Below are positions 17,954 through 26,257 of a DNA stretch of 64,000 bases, in pieces. Below the pieces are notes generated by a model that had not been told where the DNA came from, ran no database searches, and was given only the letters and a program-made list of their open reading frames with translations. Positions within the stretch are counted from its first letter, which is position 1; every line of letters begins with the position of its first letter. The position numbers and the translations under genes are program-made. The stretch is from Bermanella sp044597725. Lineage in GTDB: Bacteria; Pseudomonadota; Gammaproteobacteria; Pseudomonadales; Oceanobacteraceae. The DNA lies in the NCBI RefSeq assembly GCF_044597725.1, contig NZ_CP139003.1:3038001-3102000 (forward strand), given 5' to 3'.

Positions 17954-18901
17954 TTATTCCTGAGGTAAAACACCGCCAATGGCTCGCACCCTTTCGGCTA
18001 CCTTTCCTGCTAAAACGTCTGGGTTAAATTTGGCTATAAAATCATCTGCTCCTACTTTCTTCACCATGTTTTGATTAAATACACCACTAAGCGAGGTATG
18101 AAGAATAATGTGCATTTTGTTCATGTTTTCGTCGGTGCGGATGGCGGTTGTCAATGTATAGCCATCCATTTCGGGCATTTCAATATCGGAAACCATCAAA
18201 GCGTAATGTTCAACTGGGTTCACTCCGTCGGAAATCATGTTCCTTAAATGCTCCAACGCTTGTTTGCCATCATTCATCGCAGTAACCTCAACTCCCAATG
18301 CCTCCAAACATTTGGTTACCTGTTTACGAGCAATTCGAGAGTCGTCGGCGATGAGTACTTTAGGTGGTTCATCCGTTTGATACTCTTTAGCGCTGGCAAG
18401 AATGTCTTCGCTAATGTCCTCAGACATGGGCGATACTTCCGCCAAAATCTTTTCCACATCAATAATTTCCACCATTTTGCCGTCAACTTCAGTAACAGCC
18501 GTAAGGTAATGATCTCGACCTGTACCCTTTGGTGGTGGATGAATCTCTTCCCAGTTCATATTTACGATACGTTCTACGCCATCTACAAGGAAACCTTGAG
18601 TAGCACCATTGTATTCCGTAATGATGACAAAACTATCTCGAGGGTTACCCACCGATGGATTACCTGTGGCTATGCCCATATCCATAATAGAAATTGTACC
18701 GGAACGAATATGTGCCACCCCCACTACAACTGGATGGCTTTTAGGCAGAGTGGTAAGTGGCGGGCATTGCAATACCTCACGCACCTTAAATACGTTAATA
18801 CCATATATTTGTGGTCCGGTTAGGCGAAATAACAGCAGTTCCAGTCGGTTTTCACCCACCAACTGTGTTCGTTGGTCAACACTGTCTAGAACCCCAGGCA
18901 T
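17954..18901 (-). CDS. cheV: Chemotaxis coupling/adaptation protein CheV
   Basis: A 315-residue fusion of an N-terminal CheW-like coupling domain (about 15-165, with VREVLQCPPLT and GFLVDGVERIV) and a C-terminal receiver domain (about 180-305, with VLIADDSRIARKQV, phospho-acceptor VSDIEMPEMDGY and the conserved K in FIAKF). It links receptors to CheA and adjusts signalling by phosphorylation. It is transcribed with cheR and diverges from flgA. Confidence 0.95.
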   Translation of the reverse strand: MPGVLDSVDQRTQLVGENRLELLLFRLTGPQIYGINVFKVREVLQCPPLTTLPKSHPVVVGVAHIRSGTISIMDMGIATGNPSVGNPRDSFVIITEYNGATQGFLVDGVERIVNMNWEEIHPPPKGTGRDHYLTAVTEVDGKMVEIIDVEKILAEVSPMSEDISEDILASAKEYQTDEPPKVLIADDSRIARKQVTKCLEALGVEVTAMNDGKQALEHLRNMISDGVNPVEHYALMVSDIEMPEMDGYTLTTAIRTDENMNKMHIILHTSLSGVFNQNMVKKVGADDFIAKFNPDVLAGKVAERVRAIGGVLPQE

Positions 18902-18935
18902 AACTCAGTTACTCCATGTACGTCGATGTGAGGTG

Positions 18936-18950
18936 CGGCATACATATTGC
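18936..18950 (+). promoter_or_regulatory. Candidate sigma54 promoter for flgA
   Basis: CGGCATACATATTGC has the GG-N10-GC spacing of a -24/-12 promoter but deviates in the -24 box (CGGCAT). It lies about 80 bases before the flgA start in the cheV-flgA divergent region. I rate it lower than the flgB and flgF promoters. Confidence 0.45.
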
Positions 18951-19029
18951 TTCTACTAAAGAACCACACAATATCGCGTTGAAAAAATGCCACTTTGAAT
19001 GAATCAATGCATTCGCAGGCGTAGTAACT

Positions 19030-19770
19030 ATGAGAATAGGACAGATTTTGGCGAATCACAGGTTTTTTATAATAATGTTGTTCGGTACATGCTTTAGTCT
19101 TAACTCAGGGGCTTCAGAGCAGGCGCCTGCATGGTTTGTACAAATCAAAACCGGGCTAAATCAATACATTGACCAAAGTTTGCAAACCATGGCGCTGGAT
19201 ATGCAATTGGAAGAATATGAAACCGATGTGAGCATTAGCTACCTTGATCAGCGGTTAAACCTTGCCACCTGCCCCCAACCTCTTGAAATTGAACAACTGA
19301 CATCGTTAAGCCTAGGGCGTAATCATGTGAAAGTCGCCTGCCCGTCACAATCATGGGCATTGAATGTTCCTGTCGAGCTGTCTTTGACCGCTCCTGTGGT
19401 TGTACTCAATCAACCAGTGCCCAGGGGAATAAGCCTGCAGGAACACCATTTAGACTTAAAACCCTTCAACTTAGCCGAGCTACGAAACGGGTATTTTCTA
19501 AAAATTGAAAACGTTATAGGAAAACAGTCTAAGCGGGGATTAGCCGGCCAGACCGTGCTTAATGGACGGGTGGTACTGGCAGAGCTTTTAGTCAAAAAAG
19601 GCGATCGTGTCATTATTTCGGCATCAAAAGGGCCTATGAGCGTCAATATGCCCGGTGAAGCACTCAATGATGGTCGCCATGGCGCGCAAATCAGGGTAAA
19701 AAACTTACGTTCTGAACGCGTTATTCGCGGTACAGTCACCGAATCGGGAGTTGTTTCAGTTAATTTTTGA
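19030..19770 (+). CDS. flgA: Flagellar P-ring assembly chaperone FlgA
   Basis: Periplasmic chaperone for FlgI. The 246-residue product has a signal peptide (hydrophobic residues about 12-27, cleavage near SGAS) and a C-terminal SAF-type domain: VVVLNQPVPRGISLQEHHL, then GLAGQTVLNGRVV and the end GAQIRVKNLRSERVIRGTV, typical of FlgA. It heads the plus-strand unit flgA-flgM-flgN, divergent from cheV. Confidence 0.93.
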   Translation: MRIGQILANHRFFIIMLFGTCFSLNSGASEQAPAWFVQIKTGLNQYIDQSLQTMALDMQLEEYETDVSISYLDQRLNLATCPQPLEIEQLTSLSLGRNHVKVACPSQSWALNVPVELSLTAPVVVLNQPVPRGISLQEHHLDLKPFNLAELRNGYFLKIENVIGKQSKRGLAGQTVLNGRVVLAELLVKKGDRVIISASKGPMSVNMPGEALNDGRHGAQIRVKNLRSERVIRGTVTESGVVSVNF

Positions 19771-19856
19771 TTTTTTTCAAAAAAAAACTAAAGACTGGCG
19801 AAAGCCGGCCGTTACATATCTACGAGGAAAACCCATTTGCGTGGAAGGTAAGCAAA

Positions 19857-20162
19857 ATGAACATCAATAAAATTACGACAGGCGTTGGTGGCGGCGGTCA
19901 ATCCCGCTCTACTGAACAAGTAGATAAAGCCACAAGCCAAAATAAACGTACTGATGGTGAGTCGAAAGGTTCATCCCCAGAGGTCAAACTTAGCGCCGAA
20001 AGTAAATCGATTCAGCAAATTGAAGCCGATGTGGCCAAAATGCCTGAAATCGATGATGCCGCTGTTGAGCGTATTAAAGGTGCTTTGGCAAACAACGAGT
20101 ACAAAATTGATTATGAGCGCCTAGCTGGCAAAATGATTCAATTTGATAAGTACTTAAACTAA
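19857..20162 (+). CDS. flgM: Anti-sigma28 factor FlgM
   Basis: FlgM holds FliA (sigma28) inactive until it is exported through the finished hook-basal body. The 101-residue product opens MNINKITTG and carries the C-terminal sigma-binding helices (VKLSAESKSIQQIEADVAKM; ERIKGALANNEYKIDYERLA). I placed the start at 19857, which has GGAAGG upstream and gives the family-typical N-terminus; the longer frame overlaps flgA and adds an atypical basic leader. Confidence 0.92.
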   Translation: MNINKITTGVGGGGQSRSTEQVDKATSQNKRTDGESKGSSPEVKLSAESKSIQQIEADVAKMPEIDDAAVERIKGALANNEYKIDYERLAGKMIQFDKYLN

Positions 20163-20199
20163 AACCGTACTTAGGTATCGCAAAGTCATGGAAGCAGCA

Positions 20200-20667
20200 A
20201 TGAAAATCGAACAATTACTGAACAACGAATGTCATGTTCTTGATCAGCTTTTGAGTACATTGCAACAAGAAGCTCAGGCTTTATTGGACCGAGATACCAA
20301 GGTGATGGATGAATCTGCTCAACGTAAACGCAGCTTATTGATTGCATTTCAGAAGCAGGCTAAAAAGCGCCAAGCTTATCTTTCCTCCCAAGGCGTAAAT
20401 ACCGATGAAACAGGTCTGCTTAGCCTTGTCGAACAAGTCGATACAGAGACGCGAACACACCTTAAACAGCTATGGTCACGCACCCGCGAATTGTTCTCCA
20501 ACGTAATACGCAAAAACGAAGAAAATGGCATTGTTATTCAACATAGTCAGCAGCGTACACGTAATTTGCTAAAAATCTTGCACGGCGACAGAAATAGGCC
20601 AAACTTATATAATGAAAAGGGATCTGCAGGCAAGGGTGCGCAATCGCATCGTTTAGGCGAAGCTTAA
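20200..20667 (+). CDS. flgN: Flagellar export chaperone FlgN
   Basis: Cytoplasmic chaperone for FlgK and FlgL. The 155-residue product is helical with the pattern MKIEQLLNNECHVLDQLLST, then LLDRDTKVMDESAQRKRSLL, and a central helix ending in the IVIQHSQQRTRNLLKIL run common in FlgN. An in-frame ATG twelve bases upstream (20188) is an alternative start; its GGAAG looks more like the ribosome-binding site of the second ATG. It follows flgM as usual. Confidence 0.88.
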   Translation: MKIEQLLNNECHVLDQLLSTLQQEAQALLDRDTKVMDESAQRKRSLLIAFQKQAKKRQAYLSSQGVNTDETGLLSLVEQVDTETRTHLKQLWSRTRELFSNVIRKNEENGIVIQHSQQRTRNLLKILHGDRNRPNLYNEKGSAGKGAQSHRLGEA

Positions 20668-20715
20668 ACCAACCTGTGTTATACATTCATTAACGATAAG
20701 CATTGGCAAAGACGC

Positions 20716-21474
20716 ATGGAATCAGATCAGCCAAAAGAAGATAACTATCTTACCAGCCCAGAAGAAGTTTACCGCGCCATTCAGCGACTCATTCGCTACG
20801 CGCCAAGGGTTACTGCGCGCTTTCAAGGCGTAGATGATGCCTTCGCAACCGCCATAACCAAAGTCGATTTGAAATCTAAAGCCTTCGCCTTTGATAAACT
20901 TATTCCTGATTCAGGAAATGAGTTACTTAAATCAGGTAGACCCATGGAGTTATCCGCCGACTTCCGTGGTATTTTGGTACAAATGGATATTAATGGCGAC
21001 TTAAAATATCGCTCGCAAAACCACGAATACATTGCAAAATTCCCACCAAAATTACTCTATTTACAACGTCGTGATGCCTACCGCGCCATGGTTCCTCGTA
21101 CCTACTCAGTTTATTGCGTATTTCGCTCTAGCGAAGATGAGCGTGTTTACAAAGGCCGTTTGCAGGACATTTCAGGCTCGGGTTTCAAAGCGTATTTTAA
21201 AGGCATGGTAGGCGAGCAATTAAAAGCCATTAGCAACTTCGATGAATGCACATTGCACGTGGGTGATGAATCGATGGATTGTGGCCTAGACGCACGCCAC
21301 GCCATTTATAACGATGAAAAGGACATGACATTCTGCGGTTTTTCGTTTCAACCCTTAAGCGGTATGAAACAACGCTATATTGAACAACTGGTTAATCAAC
21401 TTCAGCACGAAGAACAACGTAAGCAACGTGCTAAGCAAGAACGTGAAGAAGAAAAACAGCATGAAGAAGGCTAA
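20716..21474 (+). CDS. ycgR: YcgR-type c-di-GMP-binding flagellar brake protein
   Basis: A 252-residue cytoplasmic protein with an N-terminal YcgR-like domain (about 10-110) and a C-terminal PilZ domain (about 115-230). The PilZ c-di-GMP motif is present as QRRDAYRAMVPR (RxxxR) and DISGSGF (D/NxSxxG type). The C-terminal tail is a Glu/Lys/Arg/Gln-rich helix. YcgR proteins slow or bias the motor when c-di-GMP is bound; its place after flgN supports this. It converges on the next gene with only five bases between stop codons. Confidence 0.88.
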   Translation: MESDQPKEDNYLTSPEEVYRAIQRLIRYAPRVTARFQGVDDAFATAITKVDLKSKAFAFDKLIPDSGNELLKSGRPMELSADFRGILVQMDINGDLKYRSQNHEYIAKFPPKLLYLQRRDAYRAMVPRTYSVYCVFRSSEDERVYKGRLQDISGSGFKAYFKGMVGEQLKAISNFDECTLHVGDESMDCGLDARHAIYNDEKDMTFCGFSFQPLSGMKQRYIEQLVNQLQHEEQRKQRAKQEREEEKQHEEG

Positions 21475-21479
21475 TAAAC

Positions 21480-22127
21480 CTATACCTCAAAGTGCGCTTT
21501 ATCGCTAATAAGCCGTTTATAGTCTTCTGGCCTATCGACGTCCCATAATTCGTCTAAAAAAATCGCTTTTTCGTTGGCCAGTTCAAGACGCCTTTTTGTG
21601 GTGTCTAAAACATCTCCTGTTCCCCATGGCATATTGTCGTAAATAGCCGGAAATATTTTTTTAGCGCCAATTAGCACGTAGCCGCCATCTTCGGCAGGAA
21701 TAAACGTATGCTCCGCATACTCGAGAGCCAAAATAGCTTGATTAACCGCTTCTTTACTTAACACGGGGCAATCGCTACCGACAATGATGACCTTTTCATA
21801 TTCACGTAATCCTTGCTCCATTGCATTGAGCATACGCGCGCCAAGTGAATCACCTTGCTGTTGAATTTTACCTAACTGAGGCTCGTTGGTTTTTACCACT
21901 TCATCAATGGCAAGATGGCTATCCAATACATCAAGCGCCAGACGATAATGGGTTGTATCATCCGTCAAACGGTGTAATTCGCTGTAAGTATGAGTGAGTA
22001 GTTTTATATGCAGTTTTTGACTTTGCTCAGGGCTTAATACAGGTTGCATGCGGGTTTTAACCTGACCAAGTTTGGGGTACTTAGCAAACTGAATAATCAG
22101 CGTATCGAAGGGTTTAGGTGCATTCAT
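21480..22127 (-). CDS. TIGR04282-type arsenosugar glycosyltransferase-like protein (DUF2064)
   Basis: A 215-residue GT-A/nucleotidyltransferase-like protein. It shows the family opening TLIIQFAKYPKLGQVKTRM, the metal-site region VIIVGSDCPVL and the PAEDGGYVLIGA signature. The family is named for its frequent linkage to ArsS, which holds here: this gene, the next glycosyltransferase and ArsS form one minus-strand unit with 9- and 24-base gaps. The biochemical substrate is not proven for the family. Confidence 0.85.
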   Translation of the reverse strand: MNAPKPFDTLIIQFAKYPKLGQVKTRMQPVLSPEQSQKLHIKLLTHTYSELHRLTDDTTHYRLALDVLDSHLAIDEVVKTNEPQLGKIQQQGDSLGARMLNAMEQGLREYEKVIIVGSDCPVLSKEAVNQAILALEYAEHTFIPAEDGGYVLIGAKKIFPAIYDNMPWGTGDVLDTTKRRLELANEKAIFLDELWDVDRPEDYKRLISDKAHFEV

Positions 22128-22136
22128 ATTAGATTT

Positions 22137-22823
22137 TTATTTGGGTGCTCGGTATAACTTTTCTAACACATCGGGCTTAACGCCAAACCAATAAAAAAAA
22201 CGTAACTTCCACATAAGGAAAATGGTTCGCCAGATACCATAATGTTGCCACCGACGGGCAGAGGTTGTCACTTTTTTATGTAAACAAACGGGTTTTGCTT
22301 TTTGCTTAAGACGTTTACACAGTTCAATATCTTCCATTAAAGCGATAGGTGCAAAACCACCAACCTGATCAAAATACTTTTTGCGTACAAACAGGCATTG
22401 ATCACCGGTCGCCACACCAGTTAGGCGCGAGCGCATATTCATAAACCAAGCAATCATTTTAAATGGCCAACGTTTGTCATCAAAACAAACATCAAACCGC
22501 CCCCACGAACGTCTACCCGCGTCAAGAATGGCGGTTTGAATATGGCTAGGGCCAATGTGGGTATCGGCATGTAAGAAAAACAACCAAGTGCCTTTTGCGT
22601 GGGCGGCACCGGCATTCATTTGCAAACTGCGGCCCTTAGGTGAGGATATAACCTTAAACTCTTTGCTCAGCCGAGCATCGGTATCGTCACTGCTGCCACC
22701 ATCCACAATAATAATATCGTCGGTGATGTCACCTTTTAACACACGCAAACGCCGAATAAGCTTATGAACCTGCTCAGCTTCATTGTAAACAGGCACAATA
22801 ATCGAAACGTTTAGCGAACTCAC
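22137..22823 (-). CDS. TIGR04283-type arsenosugar biosynthesis family-2 glycosyltransferase
   Basis: A 228-residue GT2 enzyme with the opening VSIIVPVYNEAEQVHKLI, IIIVDGGSSDDT and the DXD-type motif LHADTHI, followed by TGDQCLFVRKKYF and MEDIELCKRLK. These place it in the small family found beside ArsS and the DUF2064 protein. It probably adds or handles a sugar moiety of arsenosugars in the cytoplasm; substrate is inferred from neighbours. Confidence 0.87.
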   Translation of the reverse strand: MSSLNVSIIVPVYNEAEQVHKLIRRLRVLKGDITDDIIIVDGGSSDDTDARLSKEFKVISSPKGRSLQMNAGAAHAKGTWLFFLHADTHIGPSHIQTAILDAGRRSWGRFDVCFDDKRWPFKMIAWFMNMRSRLTGVATGDQCLFVRKKYFDQVGGFAPIALMEDIELCKRLKQKAKPVCLHKKVTTSARRWQHYGIWRTIFLMWKLRFFYWFGVKPDVLEKLYRAPK

Positions 22824-22847
22824 TTATGGATTTTCCTTATACCGACA

Positions 22848-23810
22848 TTAGCTTAGTGCGCCACCACAGGAACTGCCTGCACCTGCTGTACAGCCAAAAC
22901 AATGCCCCGCCACCGTAATATCATGGCCGCTTAAATCGGTATTAAGCAAATCGCGAACGTGTTGACGTTCTTGCAGTTGATCTTCAATGGGCATATCGAG
23001 CATTTGGTTAAAATCGCAATCGTATAAATAACCTTGGTAATCGACACTAATGGTGTTGCGACACATCACTGTTTCTAGGTTGGCATCTTGGTGGTTATCC
23101 AACAACAATTGCATGTAATCGTTAAATTGCCCCTTAGAAATGAGCATGCTGCCAAAGCGGCTAATGGGCATGTTAGTAATGGTGTACAGGTCGTTAAAAT
23201 CGATATCCCAGTCTTGTTTTAAGCGTTGCTTATAATCGCCCTTCAGTGAGACTTGATCGGGCGGCAGAAAAGCGCCTCCGGGGTTGTAGACAAGGTGTAA
23301 CTGTAAATCACTGTCTTCTTTGCCAAAACCCAAAGCATTTAGTTTATGTAAACCTGCAATACTGCCATCAAACACTCCTTTACCGCGTTGAGCATCAACA
23401 TTTTCTTGGGTATAACAAGGCAACGACGCCACCACAGTGACTTCTTCATCGGCTAAAAATTGCGCCAAATCTTCATAACCAGGCTCAAGCAAAATAGTGA
23501 TATTGCAGCGATCTATCACCTCTGTACCTAACTTACGAGCCTCTCGCACTAAATAGCGGAAATGGGGGTTCATCTCAGGGGCGCCACCGGTTAAATCGAG
23601 CGTTTTGACTCCCTGCTTGCGCATCACATCTAAAATCGTATCAATAGTGGCTTTATCCATTAGCTCAGTACGGCGTGGCCCAGCGTTCACATGGCAATGA
23701 GTACAACTAAGATTACACAAATAGCCAAGATTAACCTGAAGAACGTCTAGTTCCTTACGCTGTATAGCGGGAAACTCCCGAGCGATTAATAGATCTTTCG
23801 TATCAAGCAT
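22848..23810 (-). CDS. arsS: Arsenosugar biosynthesis radical SAM protein ArsS
   Basis: Radical SAM enzyme that attaches a 5'-deoxyadenosyl group to dimethylated arsenic, building the arsenosugar core. The 320-residue product has the cluster motif CNLSCTHC, the GGAPEMNP stretch, and a Cys-rich C-terminus (CDFNQML; GHCFGCTAGAGSSCGG) that fits the DUF3641 SPASM-like domain. The start at 23810 has GGGGT upstream; the frame extends eight codons further. ArsM, its usual methyltransferase partner, is not in the window. Confidence 0.9.
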   Translation of the reverse strand: MLDTKDLLIAREFPAIQRKELDVLQVNLGYLCNLSCTHCHVNAGPRRTELMDKATIDTILDVMRKQGVKTLDLTGGAPEMNPHFRYLVREARKLGTEVIDRCNITILLEPGYEDLAQFLADEEVTVVASLPCYTQENVDAQRGKGVFDGSIAGLHKLNALGFGKEDSDLQLHLVYNPGGAFLPPDQVSLKGDYKQRLKQDWDIDFNDLYTITNMPISRFGSMLISKGQFNDYMQLLLDNHQDANLETVMCRNTISVDYQGYLYDCDFNQMLDMPIEDQLQERQHVRDLLNTDLSGHDITVAGHCFGCTAGAGSSCGGALS

Positions 23811-23984
23811 GATGTACCCCAAGCGATGACGCATGTATTTATAGAACTGTCGCTGTTTATACGCCTTTCTTACAAAATCAGCTTACTTTCAGTTTGCTGC
23901 ACGAGCAAGCCTTATAGGGATAAAGTAGGATTAAGATACTGATTCCATTGAGATTTTCGATAAAATCGCTAAACTATGCGCGTT

Positions 23985-24060
23985 CTCCCCATAGTTTAAC
24001 AGGATAAAACTGCCGCCTCCTAAGCGGCTGCTCCAGGTTCGAGTCCTGGTGGGGAGACCA
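23985..24060 (+). tRNA. tRNA-Arg(CCT)
   Basis: Complete cloverleaf: acceptor CTCCCCA pairs with TGGGGAG, D stem GTTT/AAAC, anticodon stem GCCGC/GCGGC with loop CTCCTAA (anticodon CCT, reads AGG), T stem CCAGG/CCTGG with loop TTCGAGT. Discriminator A, and CCA is encoded (24058-24060). It stands alone, followed by a degenerate copy of itself and a toxin-antitoxin locus, which suits a tRNA used as an integration site. Confidence 0.96.
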
Positions 24061-24080
24061 TTTATATGTAAAGTGTTTTT

Positions 24081-24147
24081 TGATAAAACTGCATCATCTA
24101 CCTAATGGCTAAGCGGCAGATTTGAGTCCTATTTGTGAGACCATTTA
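24081..24147 (+). pseudogene. Degenerate partial copy of tRNA-Arg(CCT)
   Basis: Aligns with the intact tRNA from the D-arm onward: GATAAAACTGC, CCTAA, AAGCGGC, GAGTCCT and GAGACCATTTA recur in order with substitutions and small insertions. The acceptor 5' half and D-stem start are missing, and the T stem no longer pairs. It looks like the trace of a duplication, or of an integrated element that carried a tRNA 3' end. Confidence 0.65.
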
Positions 24148-24258
24148 CTTCCCAGTGATTAATGCCAACTTCAGTCTTAAATATCCAATCAATGACAATC
24201 TTATACTTATCTTAAAGCAGGGACGATAGTGGCAATACAAAGCAACTGCTTGCCACCT

Positions 24259-24311
24259 TGTTCATTTTATACTAATGTTCATTTTAAATGAACATGAAGG
24301 AAAAATGAACA
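24259..24311 (+). promoter_or_regulatory. Four-half-site palindromic operator of the abiE operon
   Basis: A perfect 19-base palindrome TGTTCATTTTAAATGAACA (24276-24294) is flanked on the left by another TGTTCATTT (24259-24267) and on the right by another AAATGAACA (24303-24311). Both outer half-sites are offset by exactly 17 bases from the equivalent inner one, so the whole array is symmetric. A -10-like TATACT (24268-24273) lies between the first two half-sites. AbiEi antitoxins are known to repress their own operon by binding inverted repeats, which this array fits. Confidence 0.75.
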
Positions 24312-25333
24312 TGCTTATCTATCGAAGCACCATTAGAGAGGAGAACTTAAGGCGTGCTATCCGTGCGGTATCCCAGCTGAGCGGCGTTAAGATACCTGTT
24401 ATCGATAAGAAGGATGGATTCTATATAGGTAATTCTAATCAGGAAGCAGTTAAGGTAATTGAGATAGAGTCTAGAGACTTCAAAGACAGCATAGTGAGGC
24501 ATATCGGAGCTGAAACAGGAATAATTCTCACAAAGCACGTGACACAAAAAATGGCAAGTCTCCTTCTAAACCACAATGTTCAATATATTGATGAAATGGG
24601 TAATGCTCGCCTAAAGCTTGGCGATAGCTTTATTTATATTTCAGGACAACGGGTTAAACACAACACACAAATGCCCACTCGGTTAAGTAAACCCCTTCTT
24701 GGCCAAAAAATTCCGCTTAAAATCCTATATGTCTTACTCAAAAACAGCGATTTGCTTAACGCCACTTACCGTGAGATTGCCAAAACAGCTCAAGTGGCAT
24801 TGGGATCAGTAAGCAAGGTTATATCATCATTAAAGTCATCGGGAGACTTAATAGAAAATAACAAGGGTCAATACATATTTCGGGACATCAACGATGTAAT
24901 TGAAAAGTGGGCATTAATGTACCCAATCGTATTGAAACCATCATTAGAAAAGCGTGAATTTGAATTTTCTGGTAATGGTGATCAGCTTCTAGACATTATG
25001 GACCCTAGAACCATTAGTGGTGTATGGGGGGACTCTGCAGGAGGATGTGTCTTAACAAACTATTTAACGATCACGTCTGCGGCTATTTATATCGGTCATG
25101 ATGATGCCCCTAAATTTATTAATATGGCCAAATTAAGAAAAAAGAAAAGCCCAGAAGAAGAAACACCAAATATTAGTGTCACCATATACGAGCCGTTTTG
25201 GAATACTGATACAATCAAACAGCCATATCCAGCTTGCCCCTTGATTACATACTCAGATTTATTGGCAAGTAATGACCCTAGGTTTATCGATACATCAAAT
25301 AGGATTAAGGATGAATACCTTGGATTTATCTAA
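24305..25333 (+). CDS. abiEi: AbiEi-family antitoxin / transcriptional autorepressor
   Basis: A 342-residue protein resembling the type IV antitoxins of AbiE systems: an N-terminal region with TGIILTKHVTQKMASLLL, a winged-helix-like stretch (YREIAKTAQVALGSVSKVIS) near the middle, and a C-terminal DUF4095-like part. AbiEi neutralises AbiEii without direct contact and represses the operon. The start at 24305 (or the ATG at 24311) follows AAGGA; an ATG at 24275 sits inside the operator and at or before the expected transcript start, so I reject it. It overlaps the toxin gene by 23 bases. The DNA is more AT-rich than the neighbours, suggesting transfer. Confidence 0.8.
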   Translation: MNMLIYRSTIREENLRRAIRAVSQLSGVKIPVIDKKDGFYIGNSNQEAVKVIEIESRDFKDSIVRHIGAETGIILTKHVTQKMASLLLNHNVQYIDEMGNARLKLGDSFIYISGQRVKHNTQMPTRLSKPLLGQKIPLKILYVLLKNSDLLNATYREIAKTAQVALGSVSKVISSLKSSGDLIENNKGQYIFRDINDVIEKWALMYPIVLKPSLEKREFEFSGNGDQLLDIMDPRTISGVWGDSAGGCVLTNYLTITSAAIYIGHDDAPKFINMAKLRKKKSPEEETPNISVTIYEPFWNTDTIKQPYPACPLITYSDLLASNDPRFIDTSNRIKDEYLGFI

Positions 25334-26186
25334 CAAGCTAAGTGCCACTCTTATATCTATTTATACTGAAATAAGCCAAGTAATGGAAAAGCATGAAGTA
25401 GATTTCGTGGTGATAGGTGCAACAGCCAGAGATATTGTTCTTGTACATTGTTTTTCCGCAAAGATTGAGCGAGGTACCCGTGATGTTGACTTTGCCATCT
25501 CTGTGGAAAATTGGGACGCTTTTAATTTAGTAAAAAAATCCCTTTCTAATTGCAACTTTATGGAAGACCCAAATTTATGCTACCGGTTTATAAAAACCGG
25601 GGAAGATGGTCTAACCTGGGAGGTTGATGTACTGCCCTTTGGCGGACTAGAGAAGAATAACACCATCATTTGGCCCCCAGAACACTCTGTTATAATGTCA
25701 ACGTATGGATTTTCTGAAGCGATACGTTCAGCTTATCAAGTCAGGATTAGTGAAGAAGTAATTTTACCTGTAGCTTCGCTTGAGGGCATGATTCTTTTAA
25801 AGTTAGTGGCTTGGACAGAACGGGAAATGAGACATCGAGAAAAAGATGTTCAGGATTTCGAGTATATTATTCAAAACTGCATCAACATTCCAGACAAAGA
25901 ACAGAAAATGTATAACGATGGTTATATGGAACTCTATGACTTTGACCAGCATCTAGCTGCAGCATCGCTTATGGGTGATATGTGTCGAGATCTTGCTAAA
26001 ACCGAGACTTTAGAGTATTTAAGAGAATCATTATTTGATAATAAACGTCAATCTAGATACTTTGTAAATGAGATGGTTAAACATTCGAAATATGGAAAAG
26101 AGTGTCAATCTATCTTCGATATATTTAAGTCATCGATCATATTTAATGATGAAGTAAATGACGTAGATAAATCTAAAAAGAAGTAA
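25311..26186 (+). CDS. abiEii: AbiEii-family nucleotidyltransferase toxin
   Basis: A 291-residue polymerase-beta-like nucleotidyltransferase. The fold signature is visible: VVIGATARD (residues about 33-41), the double acidic motif in RGTRDVDFAI (Asp58 and Asp60), and a third acid in WEVDVLPFGG. AbiEii/MenT-type toxins modify nucleic acids, in known cases tRNA 3' ends, and stop growth or phage spread. The start at 25311 has AAGG upstream and gives the usual tight overlap with the antitoxin; an ATG at 25272 would extend it by 13 residues. The C-terminus is Lys-rich. Confidence 0.82.
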   Translation: MNTLDLSNKLSATLISIYTEISQVMEKHEVDFVVIGATARDIVLVHCFSAKIERGTRDVDFAISVENWDAFNLVKKSLSNCNFMEDPNLCYRFIKTGEDGLTWEVDVLPFGGLEKNNTIIWPPEHSVIMSTYGFSEAIRSAYQVRISEEVILPVASLEGMILLKLVAWTEREMRHREKDVQDFEYIIQNCINIPDKEQKMYNDGYMELYDFDQHLAAASLMGDMCRDLAKTETLEYLRESLFDNKRQSRYFVNEMVKHSKYGKECQSIFDIFKSSIIFNDEVNDVDKSKKK

Positions 26187-26257
26187 TTTGAAACCTGTGT
26201 TAGTATAAAGCTTTGCAGAACTCCCAAATTCTTAGGGCAGCCCTGCAAAACCAGCGT

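Noticed and set aside
24229..24256. Inverted repeat GTGGCAA/TTGCCAC as a terminator
   Set aside because: Seven-base stem, 14-base loop and no T-run; it lies upstream of the abiE promoter and may be chance.
24275..24304. ATG at 24275 as the abiEi start
   Set aside because: It lies within the operator and at or before the expected transcript start; the later ATGs have a proper AAGGA.
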